Positions 8,241 to 16,047 of a DNA stretch of 64,000 bases are shown piece after piece. The translations under genes were made by a program, and so were the position numbers. The notes beneath the pieces were generated by a model. The model was not told the origin of the DNA. It worked only from the letters and a program-made list of their open reading frames with translations, and searched no databases. Numbering within the stretch: the first letter of the stretch is position 1; every line of letters starts with the position of its first letter. The stretch spans positions 1 to 64,000 of the forward strand of contig JBJOQO010000006.1 of the NCBI GenBank assembly GCA_046049865.1. The letters run 5' to 3'. This stretch comes from JANPCX01 sp046049865. GTDB taxonomy: Bacteria; Pseudomonadota; Gammaproteobacteria; Burkholderiales; Burkholderiaceae_C.

Positions 8241-8522
8241 CAAGGATGGGGATCACGAGACCTGCTTCCTCTAGAGCCGAGACGAACCCACTGTGAACTT
8301 GGAGGCGTTTTCCTAGATCCCCCGCACCATGAAGCCCTGTCGGTGACGGTGGATAGCAAGGCTGCAGGTCTGGCGATCGTGACATAGGACGCCTCGGCGA
8401 TTGCCGCTGGCAACCAGGTGGAACGCGAGCCTAGGCCGTAGCCATCAGCCACTACGGGGTCCAACTCTATGGCAAAAGCTTTCTCAGGATGCAGGCACGG
8501 CGATCGCTCCAAACGATATGCC
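8241..8522. other. Non-coding or decayed segment inside the rimO-proximal insertion
   Basis: About 280 bp lie between the rimO promoter region and the orphan gene at 8523. I see no intact gene. The plus-strand frame ending at 8387 carries a short stretch resembling an IS630-type transposase, described separately. The rest has no recognisable similarity. An open frame spans it on the minus strand (8213-8617), but its composition and lack of motifs argue against coding. Confidence 0.5.
8308..8387 (+). pseudogene. Possible IS630-family transposase fragment
   Basis: The plus-strand frame before the TAG at 8385-8387 encodes a G-G-V-F-L-D-P-P-H-H-E-A-L-S-V-T-V-D-S-K stretch. IS630-family transposases contain a similar block (G-L-Y-L-x-P-P-x-x-A-L-V-L-x-V-D-E-K) around their first catalytic Asp. 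The match is short, has one extra residue, and Glu of the D-E-K triplet is Ser here. If correct, this is a decayed remnant that may mark how the neighbouring cassette arrived. The identification rests on memory of the family only. Confidence 0.3.
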
Positions 8523-9239
8523 TCAGGTTGATGAAGAGCCCGCTCCAGCGAGGTTTTGCGATGTTGGGGCGATAGGTTCGCCACCCAGCAAGATCCGAAA
8601 GTCATTCTCAAGCGCACGTCTCAAAGCAGGCACTTGCTGTTGAATCATCTCGGCACCATCCTTCCACGCATCATGCTTGAGCCGCCTCGCATGTTCTGGC
8701 AGGTTGTCTTCATCATGCTTTGTCCACGTACCAAAACCGACAACACCCTTCCGGATTTCCAGCATCAAGGTCTCAATCTGATCACAAACATTGAGGGGGA
8801 AGTAAGGACGGTGTTTGTCGAAAAACTGATGACTGCTGGCAACCGATTCGCTTACCGCGTTCCACCGATCTCCTTCGGTTCGGCCATCCCCCAGTCTCGC
8901 AACCGACAAAAAAATGCCGGCGGACCAGGTCAGCTCAGCTAAGTGCGAGTTCATTTCGGCAATGACAGAGGCTCGCCTTTCTTGAAGGCTTGACTTCAAG
9001 ATTTGAAATTCGATCGCTCGCAGTTGCAGCTCGCTTTTAACAGTCTCGATCGCGTGTCCCGATTGAACATCAAGCCGCGCTTGGTAGTCCTTGGCATCTC
9101 GTTCCAGCCGCGCCTTAAATTCAACACGATCACGTTCCAACGAGTTTTCAATGAGTGCCTTCGCAAGGTAGCCCAATGCCGTTACCACGACCGCATTTCC
9201 CACCACGGCAGCCAGCAGCACTTCCCAGAGTGACGACAT
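8523..9239 (-). CDS. Orphan membrane-anchored coiled-coil protein, function unknown
   Basis: This 238-residue protein begins with one hydrophobic helix (about residues 5-28, VLLAAVVGNAVVVTALGYLA). A charged, heptad-like region rich in Glu, Arg and Lys follows (about 30-110), including the repeated style K-A-R-L-E-R-D-A-K-D-Y-Q-A-R-L. The soluble C-terminal half is helical with no motif I recognise. Predicted topology is a short N-terminal anchor with a cytoplasmic coiled coil. A strong GGAGA lies 6 nt before the ATG. It sits alone between two copies of the rimO 5' end, so it is almost certainly acquired. I do not know its function. Confidence 0.7.
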   Translation of the reverse strand: MSSLWEVLLAAVVGNAVVVTALGYLAKALIENSLERDRVEFKARLERDAKDYQARLDVQSGHAIETVKSELQLRAIEFQILKSSLQERRASVIAEMNSHLAELTWSAGIFLSVARLGDGRTEGDRWNAVSESVASSHQFFDKHRPYFPLNVCDQIETLMLEIRKGVVGFGTWTKHDEDNLPEHARRLKHDAWKDGAEMIQQQVPALRRALENDFRILLGGEPIAPTSQNLAGAGSSST

Positions 9240-9256
9240 TGAGCTCTCCGAATAAA

Positions 9257-9349
9257 TTAACTATCGTTTGTGGAATCCAAAGAGCCAAAACCATCTTTGG
9301 GCGGGGTGCTGGCGGACGCTTGGGCGTCGGGGGTGAGGTGTGCGGTCAT
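9257..9349 (-). pseudogene. Truncated duplicate of the rimO 5' end
   Basis: A 30-codon frame beginning M-T-A-H-L-T-P-D resembles the RimO N-terminus M-T-A-N-H-T-L-D and keeps P-P-K-x-G-F-x-S-L at the equivalent place. It then runs out of similarity and stops at 9257-9259. Upstream, 9346-9373 matches 8213-8240 in 26 of 28 bases. It therefore looks like the original or a foreign rimO start, cut off by the inserted cassette. Its stop lies 17 bp before the orphan gene start, so it could serve as a translated leader. Confidence 0.65.
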
Positions 9350-9373
9350 CGGGGGATTTTCGCTGATTGGCGA
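9346..9373 (-). repeat. Direct repeat of the rimO upstream region (partner at 8213-8240)
   Basis: This 28-bp block matches 8213-8240 in 26 positions, including a perfect 20-bp core (8221-8240 and 9354-9373). Both copies precede an M-T-A start codon and include the GAAAAT hexamer 6 nt before it. Similarity continues more weakly into the coding part, so the two copies have diverged and are not a fresh duplication. Confidence 0.8.
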
Positions 9374-9431
9374 TGAATTCATTCCATCGGTTGAGATTCA
9401 ACGCTTCGCGCTTGGGGCCAGCCTCCGGTCG

Positions 9432-9507
9432 CCCTCACCCCAACCCTCTCCCAGAGGGAGAGGGGGTATTGACTCCCTCTCCCTCTGGGAGAGGGTTGGG
9501 GTGAGGG
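9432..9507. repeat. REP-like palindromic element, copy 2
   Basis: Near-perfect inverted arms CCCTCACCCCAACCCTCTCC / GGAGAGGGTTGGGGTGAGGG flank a centre that itself contains a shorter palindrome of the CCCTCTCCC type. It lies 3' of parC and 5' of the rimO region. It is the best preserved of the four copies in the window. Confidence 0.85.
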
Positions 9508-9543
9508 CTACGCAGGGCAGCGAAACCCCGTAATTTTCTGCAT

Positions 9544-11850
9544 TCAACCCGGCAATACACGCTGCGCCTTCATCCCCATATCCAGCACCTTGCCTTTGCG
9601 AGCCCGTTTGCCTTGGTAGGCCACCAACGCGGCGGCACGCAAGGTTTCGTCTTTGCTTTTGCCGCCCCGGCCCGTGCCCAACACCTGCAATGTTTGCGCG
9701 AACACAGCCACGCTGACCAAGGCGTCTTTGTCTTCCAAGTCCATCAAGGTCAAACCACGCCCACCATTGGATTGCAGCTTGAGTTCCTCGCGTGGGAATA
9801 CCAAGAGGCGACCGACGAGGGACAAACAGGCCACCTGGGAACCCAAGTCGGCGCTCGCTGGCGGGAGGAGCTTTTCTTCCGCCTCCAAGGTGAGGAAACT
9901 CTTGCCCCCGCGCTGGCGCGACACCAAATCACCGAGCCGCGCCAACAAACCGTAGCCTCCTGTACCGGCCAGTAGCACGGTTTGTTCTGCGTTGCCCGCA
10001 AGGTAATGAGATGGCTGAGTGCCAGTCTCCAAATCGATGAGCGTGGTGATAGGTTGACCGTCGCCGCGCCCACCGGGTAGCAGGCTCACGGCCACCGAAT
10101 ACACCCGGCCATTGCTGCCGAATACAAGCAGCGGATCCACACTGCGGCAGGCAAAGGTGCCGTAAAGCGCATCGCCCGACTTGAATTGCAGGCTGTCCGC
10201 CGCCACCTCGTGCCCTTTGAGCGCACGCACCCAGCCCTTCATGCTGACCACCACGGTCACGGGTTCATCCACCACCTTGACTTCGGCCACCGCTTTTTTC
10301 TCGGCTTGAATCAAGGTGCGGCGTTCGTCGCCAAACTGTTTGCTGTCCGCCTCGATCTCTTTGATAACGGTGCGTTTCAAGCTGCTCGGATTGTTCAGAA
10401 TGTCTTCGAGCTTGCCTTGCTCCAGGCGCAGCTCTTTGAGTTCTTGCTCAATCTTGATGGCTTCCAGCCGGGCCAATTGGCGCAGGCGAATTTCCAGAAT
10501 GTCATCGGCCTGAATGGCCGTGAGCTTGAAGCGTTCAATCAGCGCGGCCTTGGGTTCGTCGGCCTGGCGAATGATGCGGATGACTTCATCAATGTTCAGC
10601 AGAACCAGCTGACGGCCTTCCAGCACATGAATACGTGCCAGCACTTTGTCCAGCCGATGCTGGGATCGGCGCTGCACGGTGTCCAGGCGGAAAGTGATCC
10701 ACTCCTGCAGCATCTGCCGCAGGCTTTTTTGGGTAGGACGGCCATCCAGACCCACCATGGTGAGGTTGATGGAGCTGGAGGTTTCCAGACTGGTGTGGGC
10801 CAGCAAGGTGGTGATGAGTTCTTGCTGGGGAGTGCGGCTGGTTTTGGGCTCAAACACCAGGCGCACAGCGGCTTCTTTTCCGCTTTCGTCGCGCACCGCA
10901 TCCAGCACACCCAGCACCGTGGCCTTGAGTTGCACTTGTTCTGCGGTCAGGGCCTTCTTGCCGGCTTTGACCTTGGGGTTGGTCAGCTCTTCAATTTCTT
11001 CCAGCACTTTTTGGGCACTGGTCCCGGTGGGTAATTCGGTGACCACCAACTGCCACTGGCCGCGCGCCAATTCTTCAATCTTCCAGCGCGCGCGCACTTT
11101 GAGGCTGCCGCGGCCACTTTGGTAGGCCGATTGGATGTCAGCGGCCGGGCTGATGATTTGCCCGCCGCCGGGAAAGTCGGGGCCCGGGATCAATGCAAAC
11201 AGTTCGTCGTCCGCCAGCTTGTCGTTGCGAATCAGCGCGACACAAGCGGCTGCCACCTCGCGCAAATTGTGCGACGGCACCTCGGTGGCCAAACCCACTG
11301 CAATGCCACTGGCGCCATTGAGCAGCACAAAAGGCAGGCGAGCCGGAAGCTGCTTGGGCTCGTCAAACGAACCCTCGTAGTTGGGCACGAAGTTGACGGT
11401 GCCTTCGTCCAGTTCATCCAGCAGCAATCGCGTGATCGGGGACAAGCGCGCTTCGGTGTAACGCATGGCGGCTGCGCCATCGCCGTCGCGGGAGCCGAAA
11501 TTGCCCTGACCGTCGATCAACGGATAACGCTGCGAAAAATCCTGCGCCATGCGCACGAGTGCGTCGTAGGCGGCGGTGTCACCGTGCGGGTGGTATTTAC
11601 CGATCACATCACCGACCACCCGCGCACTCTTGACCGGCTTGGGGCCGCTGGCGGTGGAACTGTTGGTGTAAGCCAGGCCCAGGCGTTCCATGGCGAACAA
11701 GATGCGGCGCTGCACGGGCTTTTGCCCATCGCACACATCGGGCAAGGCGCGGCCCTTCACGACGCTCAGGGCGTATTCCAGGTAGGCACGTTCGGCGTAG
11801 GCCGAGAGGGCGACTTCGTTGTCGGGGTTGTCAAACAGGGTCGGGTTCAT
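9544..11850 (-). CDS. parC: DNA topoisomerase IV subunit A
   Basis: ParC is the DNA-cleaving subunit of topoisomerase IV, which decatenates replicated chromosomes. The 768-residue protein starts with the winged-helix breakage-reunion domain (L-E-Y-A-L-S-V-V-K-G-R-A-L-P). The active-site Tyr131 lies in A-A-M-R-Y-T-E-A-R. The quinolone-determining loop reads GKYHPHGDTAAYDALVR, with Thr92 and Asp96 where E. coli ParC has Ser80 and Glu84. A tower/coiled-coil region and a C-terminal beta-pinwheel with weakly repeated blades follow. ParC rather than GyrA is supported by parE nearby and by the absence of a GyrA box. REP-like elements lie on both sides. Confidence 0.95.
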   Translation of the reverse strand: MNPTLFDNPDNEVALSAYAERAYLEYALSVVKGRALPDVCDGQKPVQRRILFAMERLGLAYTNSSTASGPKPVKSARVVGDVIGKYHPHGDTAAYDALVRMAQDFSQRYPLIDGQGNFGSRDGDGAAAMRYTEARLSPITRLLLDELDEGTVNFVPNYEGSFDEPKQLPARLPFVLLNGASGIAVGLATEVPSHNLREVAAACVALIRNDKLADDELFALIPGPDFPGGGQIISPAADIQSAYQSGRGSLKVRARWKIEELARGQWQLVVTELPTGTSAQKVLEEIEELTNPKVKAGKKALTAEQVQLKATVLGVLDAVRDESGKEAAVRLVFEPKTSRTPQQELITTLLAHTSLETSSSINLTMVGLDGRPTQKSLRQMLQEWITFRLDTVQRRSQHRLDKVLARIHVLEGRQLVLLNIDEVIRIIRQADEPKAALIERFKLTAIQADDILEIRLRQLARLEAIKIEQELKELRLEQGKLEDILNNPSSLKRTVIKEIEADSKQFGDERRTLIQAEKKAVAEVKVVDEPVTVVVSMKGWVRALKGHEVAADSLQFKSGDALYGTFACRSVDPLLVFGSNGRVYSVAVSLLPGGRGDGQPITTLIDLETGTQPSHYLAGNAEQTVLLAGTGGYGLLARLGDLVSRQRGGKSFLTLEAEEKLLPPASADLGSQVACLSLVGRLLVFPREELKLQSNGGRGLTLMDLEDKDALVSVAVFAQTLQVLGTGRGGKSKDETLRAAALVAYQGKRARKGKVLDMGMKAQRVLPG

Positions 11851-11883
11851 TGGCGCTCAAATGGTTCTCGATGGCCGTCATCC

Positions 11884-11972
11884 CCCTCACCCCAACCCTC
11901 TCCCCCGAATACGGTGGAGAGGGAGCACGTAGCACTCCCTCTCCCGCTTGCGGGAGAGGGTTGGGGTGAGGG
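11884..11972. repeat. REP-like palindromic element, copy 3
   Basis: Arms CCCTCACCCCAACCCTCTCC and GGAGAGGGTTGGGGTGAGGG enclose a shorter inner palindrome (CTCCCGCTTGCGGGAG). It lies between the GNAT gene and parC, 34 bp upstream of the parC start, so parC transcripts starting further upstream would carry it in the leader. Confidence 0.85.
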
Positions 11973-12013
11973 CGAGCGACAACCAAACATCCTCTAAATA
12001 GCTGCGCGAAACA

Positions 12014-12547
12014 TCAGGGCGTGGTCAAGGTTTGAGCCCGCGTTTCGTATTCCATCTTCAACAAGGACATGACGATCAAACTGTCGTATCCCTCTGGCGT
12101 GAGCACGCTCTCGCGCAAACGCCCTTCTTCTACAAAACCTTCGCTGCGGTAAAGCGCTTGGGCGCGCGTATTACGCGACTTCACGTCCAACCAGAAACGG
12201 TGGGCACCCAGGTCTTGAAAAGCCATGCGGGTGAGCAAACGAACACAGGCGCGCCCCAGGCCGTGGCCTTTGTGCTGCAAAACGATGCGCTTGAGCTCCA
12301 CAGAGTGATGCGGGTTGCGGCAGCCTTGCAGGATCACGAAACCCGTGCTTTCATAGGCCTGCCCCGACTCAATGATGAAGTGGCGAAAATCCGGGAATCG
12401 CACCGCGCCCTCATGCTGTGTGCGCTCCCAGGGCGTGATGAAGGGCAGGTTGGCCGGGTCTTGCTCCACCGACACCACGAAGTCCAGGTCGGACAACATG
12501 GTGGGGCGCAGCCGAACTGGCACCAAAGACGCGGGTGCATCAAACAT
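12014..12547 (-). CDS. GNAT family N-acetyltransferase
   Basis: A 177-residue single-domain GNAT protein. The acetyl-CoA-binding region is L-K-R-I-V-L-Q-H-K-G-H-G-L-G-R-A, and the C-terminal family pattern is N-T-R-A-Q-A-L-Y-R-S-E-G-F. It most resembles RimJ/RimL-like members, but the acceptor cannot be deduced. ATG 12545-12547 overlaps the parE 3' end by 8 bp. An alternative ATG at 12568 adds seven residues. It sits between parE and parC, all on one strand. Confidence 0.85.
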   Translation of the reverse strand: MFDAPASLVPVRLRPTMLSDLDFVVSVEQDPANLPFITPWERTQHEGAVRFPDFRHFIIESGQAYESTGFVILQGCRNPHHSVELKRIVLQHKGHGLGRACVRLLTRMAFQDLGAHRFWLDVKSRNTRAQALYRSEGFVEEGRLRESVLTPEGYDSLIVMSLLKMEYETRAQTLTTP

Positions 12548-14534
12548 CAACTTCCACCGCGTCCCCATGCAACTCCATCAGGTCTCGCCTGGCCTGGGCC
12601 TCGCCTTTGCCCATGAGTTTGGTCAATGACGAGGTGGTCGCATCAAACCCCAGGGCCACGAACTCTACTTTCAGCAAACGGCGCGTCTCGGGGTTGAGCG
12701 TGGTTTCCCACAACTGCTCGGCGTTCATTTCACCCAGGCCTTTGAAGCGCCCGATGCTCCAGCTGCCCTCACGTGCGCCTTCTTTACGCAGCTTGTCCAA
12801 GGTGGCATGGAGTTCGCCCTCGTCCAGCGCGTAAATTTTGGCTGCAGGCTTTTTGCCGCGTGCTGGCGCGTCCACACGAAAGAGGGGCGGCTTGGCAATA
12901 TAGATGCGGCCTTCTTCAATCAGTTTGGGGAAATGACGGAAGAAAAGCGTCAACAGCAGCACCTGGATGTGAGAGCCATCGACGTCAGCATCGCTCAGGA
13001 TGCACACCTTGCCGTAACGCAAGCCACTCATGTCCACGTTGTCGGTGGCGCTGTGGGGATCCACGCCCAAAGCCACCGCGATGTCGTGAATTTCGTTGTT
13101 GGCAAAGAGGCGGTCTTTTTCCACTTCCCAGGCGTTGAGCACCTTGCCGCGCAATGGCAATACCGCTTGGGTTTCTTTGTTGCGCCCCATCTTGGCACTG
13201 CCGCCGGCGGAGTCGCCCTCGACCAGAAAAATTTCGTTCAAGTTCAGGTCGCGGCTTTCGCAGTCGGTGAGTTTGCCCGGCAACACGGCCACGCCCGAAC
13301 CTTTGCGTTTTTCTACTTTTTGGCTGGCGCGCTGGCGTGTTTGCGCTTGTTTGATAACGAGCTCGGCCAGCTTTTTGCCCAAATCGACATGCTGATTCAG
13401 CCACAACTCCAGCGGCGGCTTGACGGCCATGGACACCAGGCGCAGCGCATCGCGGCTGTTCAGCCGTTCTTTGATCTGGCCTTGGAATTGCGGGTCCAGC
13501 ACCTTGGCCGAGAGCACGAAACTCGCACGGCAGAACACGTCTTCCGGCATCAGCTTCACACCTTTGGGCAAGAGGCTGTGCATGTCGATGAAGGCTTTGA
13601 TGGCACCAAAAAGGCCATCCTTCAAACCCGACTCGTGGGTGCCACCGGCCACCGTGGGGATCAGGTTCACATAACTTTCACGCATCGGCGTACCGTCTTC
13701 GGTGAAGGCCACACACCACGCGGCGCCCTCCCCTTCGGCCACGTCTTCTGCCTCCTGTCCGGTGGCGTAGTGTTCGCCTTCGAAAAGCGGGATCACCGGG
13801 TCTGCCGTGAGGGTCTGCATCAGGTAGTCACGCAAACCACCCTTGTAAAGCCACTGCTGCACCTCGCCCGTTTTTTCATAGGTGAGGGAGACGCTCACCC
13901 CCGGCATCAGTACCGCCTTGCTGCGCAGCAGATGGGTCAACTCTGCCTTCGGAAACTCGGCACTCTCGAAATATTTGGCGTCGGGCCAGGCCCGCACCGT
14001 GGTACCTGACTTGCGGTCGCCAGAAGCTTGCTTGCGCAAACTCAAGGGCTCGATCACATCGCCCCCCGAGAAAGTGAGCGTGGCCACTTGCTGTTCGCGC
14101 CACACCGACACTTCCAGCCGCTTGGCCAGCGCATTGGTCACGCTCACGCCCACCCCATGCAGACCGCCAGAAAAACTGTAGGCGCCACCCGCGCCCTTGT
14201 CGAACTTGCCGCCTGCATGCAAACGGGTGAACACGATCTCCACCACGGGCACTTTTTCTTCCGGATGCAGGCCAAAGGGGATGCCTCGGCCATCGTCCTG
14301 GACGCTGACGGAGCCATCGGCATGCACCGTCACATCGATGCGTTTGCCTTGGCCGGCCAGTGCTTCGTCGGCGGCGTTGTCGATCACCTCTTGGATGATG
14401 TGCAGCGGGTTGTCGGTGCGGGTGTACATGCCCGGGCGCTGCTTGACGGGCTCTAAGCCCTTGAGCACACGGATGGACGACTCGCCGTAGTTTGAGTCAG
14501 ACTTAGACGAATTGGATTTGCTTGAACTGGCCAT
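12540..14534 (-). CDS. parE: DNA topoisomerase IV subunit B
   Basis: ParE is the ATPase subunit of topoisomerase IV. The 664-residue protein has a Ser/Lys-rich N-terminal leader. A GHKL ATPase domain follows, with E-V-I-D-N-A-A-D-E, DDGRGIPFG and G-G-L-H-G-V-G-V-S-V. The TOPRIM domain shows L-V-E-G-D-S-A-G-G-S-A and I-L-S-D-A-D-V-D-G-S-H. The absence of the large GyrB insertion and the linkage with parC support ParE. A TACAAT hexamer (14543-14548, minus) ends 8 nt before the ATG with no visible Shine-Dalgarno, suggesting a leaderless message. Confidence 0.96.
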   Translation of the reverse strand: MASSSKSNSSKSDSNYGESSIRVLKGLEPVKQRPGMYTRTDNPLHIIQEVIDNAADEALAGQGKRIDVTVHADGSVSVQDDGRGIPFGLHPEEKVPVVEIVFTRLHAGGKFDKGAGGAYSFSGGLHGVGVSVTNALAKRLEVSVWREQQVATLTFSGGDVIEPLSLRKQASGDRKSGTTVRAWPDAKYFESAEFPKAELTHLLRSKAVLMPGVSVSLTYEKTGEVQQWLYKGGLRDYLMQTLTADPVIPLFEGEHYATGQEAEDVAEGEGAAWCVAFTEDGTPMRESYVNLIPTVAGGTHESGLKDGLFGAIKAFIDMHSLLPKGVKLMPEDVFCRASFVLSAKVLDPQFQGQIKERLNSRDALRLVSMAVKPPLELWLNQHVDLGKKLAELVIKQAQTRQRASQKVEKRKGSGVAVLPGKLTDCESRDLNLNEIFLVEGDSAGGSAKMGRNKETQAVLPLRGKVLNAWEVEKDRLFANNEIHDIAVALGVDPHSATDNVDMSGLRYGKVCILSDADVDGSHIQVLLLTLFFRHFPKLIEEGRIYIAKPPLFRVDAPARGKKPAAKIYALDEGELHATLDKLRKEGAREGSWSIGRFKGLGEMNAEQLWETTLNPETRRLLKVEFVALGFDATTSSLTKLMGKGEAQARRDLMELHGDAVEVDV

Positions 14535-14592
14535 GGGCGCGCATTGTAGGCAGCCGCATGCAGCCCTCTCGGGTTTGAACTACAGTGCCCCT

Positions 14593-15825
14593 ATGCAAGA
14601 AAAAGCCCCTTCCCAAGCTGCACCTGCTTTGTCGATGACCCAAGTGCTGCTGTGCGGCGCTGCCATCGTCACCCTGTCCATGGGCATACGACACGGTTTT
14701 GGTTTGTGGTTGCAGCCTATCACCATGGAACGCGGCTGGACGCGTGAAACCTTTGCTTTTGCAATGGCCGTGCAAAACCTGGCCTGGGGCATTGCCGGGC
14801 CCGTGGCGGGCATGCTGGCCGACCGATTTGGCGCGTTTCGTGTGCTGATTGGCGGTGCAATGCTCTACGCCGTGGGTTTGGTTTTGATGGCGTTGGCCAC
14901 TTCAGGCCTGGCCTTCACTGGCAGTGCCGGGCTCCTGATCGGCATGGCCCAATCAGGTACCACTTATGCAGTGATCTATGGCGTGATTGGGCGCAATGTG
15001 GCCCCAGAAAAACGCAGTTGGGCCATGGGCGTGGCAGCAGCAGCGGGGTCTTTCGGACAGTTTTTAATGGTACCCGTGGAAAACTGGCTCATCAGTGACT
15101 TCGGTTGGCAAAACGCGCTCATTATTTTGGGCTGCCTGGCCCTGGCAATGATTCCCCTGGCCTGGGGACTGCGCGAACCAGCCAAAGCAGCTGCCACGGG
15201 CTTTCAGCAAAGTATTTCTCAAGCCGTGCGTGAGGCCTTCAGTTACCCGAGTTTCCAGCTGCTGATGGCTGGCTATTTTGTGTGTGGCTTCCAAGTGGTT
15301 TTCATCGGCGTGCACATGCCCAGCTATCTGAAAGACAACGGTCTTTCGCCCGATGTGGCCACAACGGCGTTGGCGTTGATCGGACTCTTCAATGTGGTGG
15401 GCACCTATTTGTCAGGAACCCTCGGTCAGCGCCTGCCGAAACGACTGATCCTCTCAACCATTTACGCGCTGCGGTCGGTCGCCATCGTGCTGTTCTTGTG
15501 GCTGCCACTGACACCTTGGAGTGTCTACATTTTCTCCGCCGTGATGGGTGTGTTGTGGCTGTCCACCGTCCCGCCCACTAACGCGATCGTTGCACAGGTA
15601 TTTGGCGTGCAGTATCTCTCCATGCTGGGTGGTTTCGTATTCTTAAGCCATCAAGTGGGCAGCTTCATGGGCGTCTGGTTAGGCGGAAAACTCTATGACA
15701 ACACCGGCAGCTACGACATAGTGTGGTGGATCGCCATTGGTTTGGGCGTTTTCGCCGCTTTGGTCAACCTGCCCTTGAAAGAAAGCGCCATCGTTCGCCT
15801 TCCGGCAACGGGCTTGGCTCGTTGA
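14593..15825 (+). CDS. MFS transporter (OFA/monocarboxylate-like)
   Basis: The 410-residue, 12-helix MFS protein has the helix-1 pattern M-G-I-R-H-G-F-G-L-W-L-Q-P-I-T. The loop G-M-L-A-D-R-F-G-A-F-R-V follows. This style is common in YbfB/OFA-like transporters of organic anions. The substrate is unknown. ATG 14593 is chosen. A TACAGT hexamer ends 6 nt before it and no Shine-Dalgarno is seen. The gene is divergent from parE with only 58 bp between. Confidence 0.85.
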   Translation: MQEKAPSQAAPALSMTQVLLCGAAIVTLSMGIRHGFGLWLQPITMERGWTRETFAFAMAVQNLAWGIAGPVAGMLADRFGAFRVLIGGAMLYAVGLVLMALATSGLAFTGSAGLLIGMAQSGTTYAVIYGVIGRNVAPEKRSWAMGVAAAAGSFGQFLMVPVENWLISDFGWQNALIILGCLALAMIPLAWGLREPAKAAATGFQQSISQAVREAFSYPSFQLLMAGYFVCGFQVVFIGVHMPSYLKDNGLSPDVATTALALIGLFNVVGTYLSGTLGQRLPKRLILSTIYALRSVAIVLFLWLPLTPWSVYIFSAVMGVLWLSTVPPTNAIVAQVFGVQYLSMLGGFVFLSHQVGSFMGVWLGGKLYDNTGSYDIVWWIAIGLGVFAALVNLPLKESAIVRLPATGLAR

Positions 15826-15854
15826 ACCTGGTAGCGACTCACTCCACCATCGCC

Positions 15855-15986
15855 ATGCGTAAACCATCCATGCACCGTGTATTGCTGTGGGGCGCGGCCG
15901 GTGTAGCCTTAGCCTTGGTGTTTTTCGCCTACCTACAGCCCCACATGGCGCTCGCGCTGGCTACCCAACTGTGGAACTGCTTTTGA
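15855..15986 (+). CDS. 43-residue single-pass membrane peptide
   Basis: A short gene begins M-R-K-P-S-M-H-R. One strong hydrophobic helix follows (VLLWGAAGVALALVFFAYL), and a short tail ends Q-L-W-N-C-F. The positive N-terminus and central helix predict a single transmembrane segment with the N-terminus in the cytoplasm. Similar short proteins with a W-x-C-F end are familiar to me from other Comamonadaceae, but no function is known. It lies 29 bp after the MFS gene and 61 bp before dapA. Confidence 0.6.
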   Translation: MRKPSMHRVLLWGAAGVALALVFFAYLQPHMALALATQLWNCF

Positions 15987-16047
15987 AGCCGCGGATCGGA
16001 GCCACTGGGCGGGCGGCTAAAATGAATGCTTCGCTAGGAAAACACTC

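Noticed and set aside
8213..8617. 134-codon minus-strand frame between rimO and the orphan gene
   Set aside because: It overlaps the rimO promoter and start, has no recognisable motif or ribosome-binding site, and ends inside the well-supported orphan gene.
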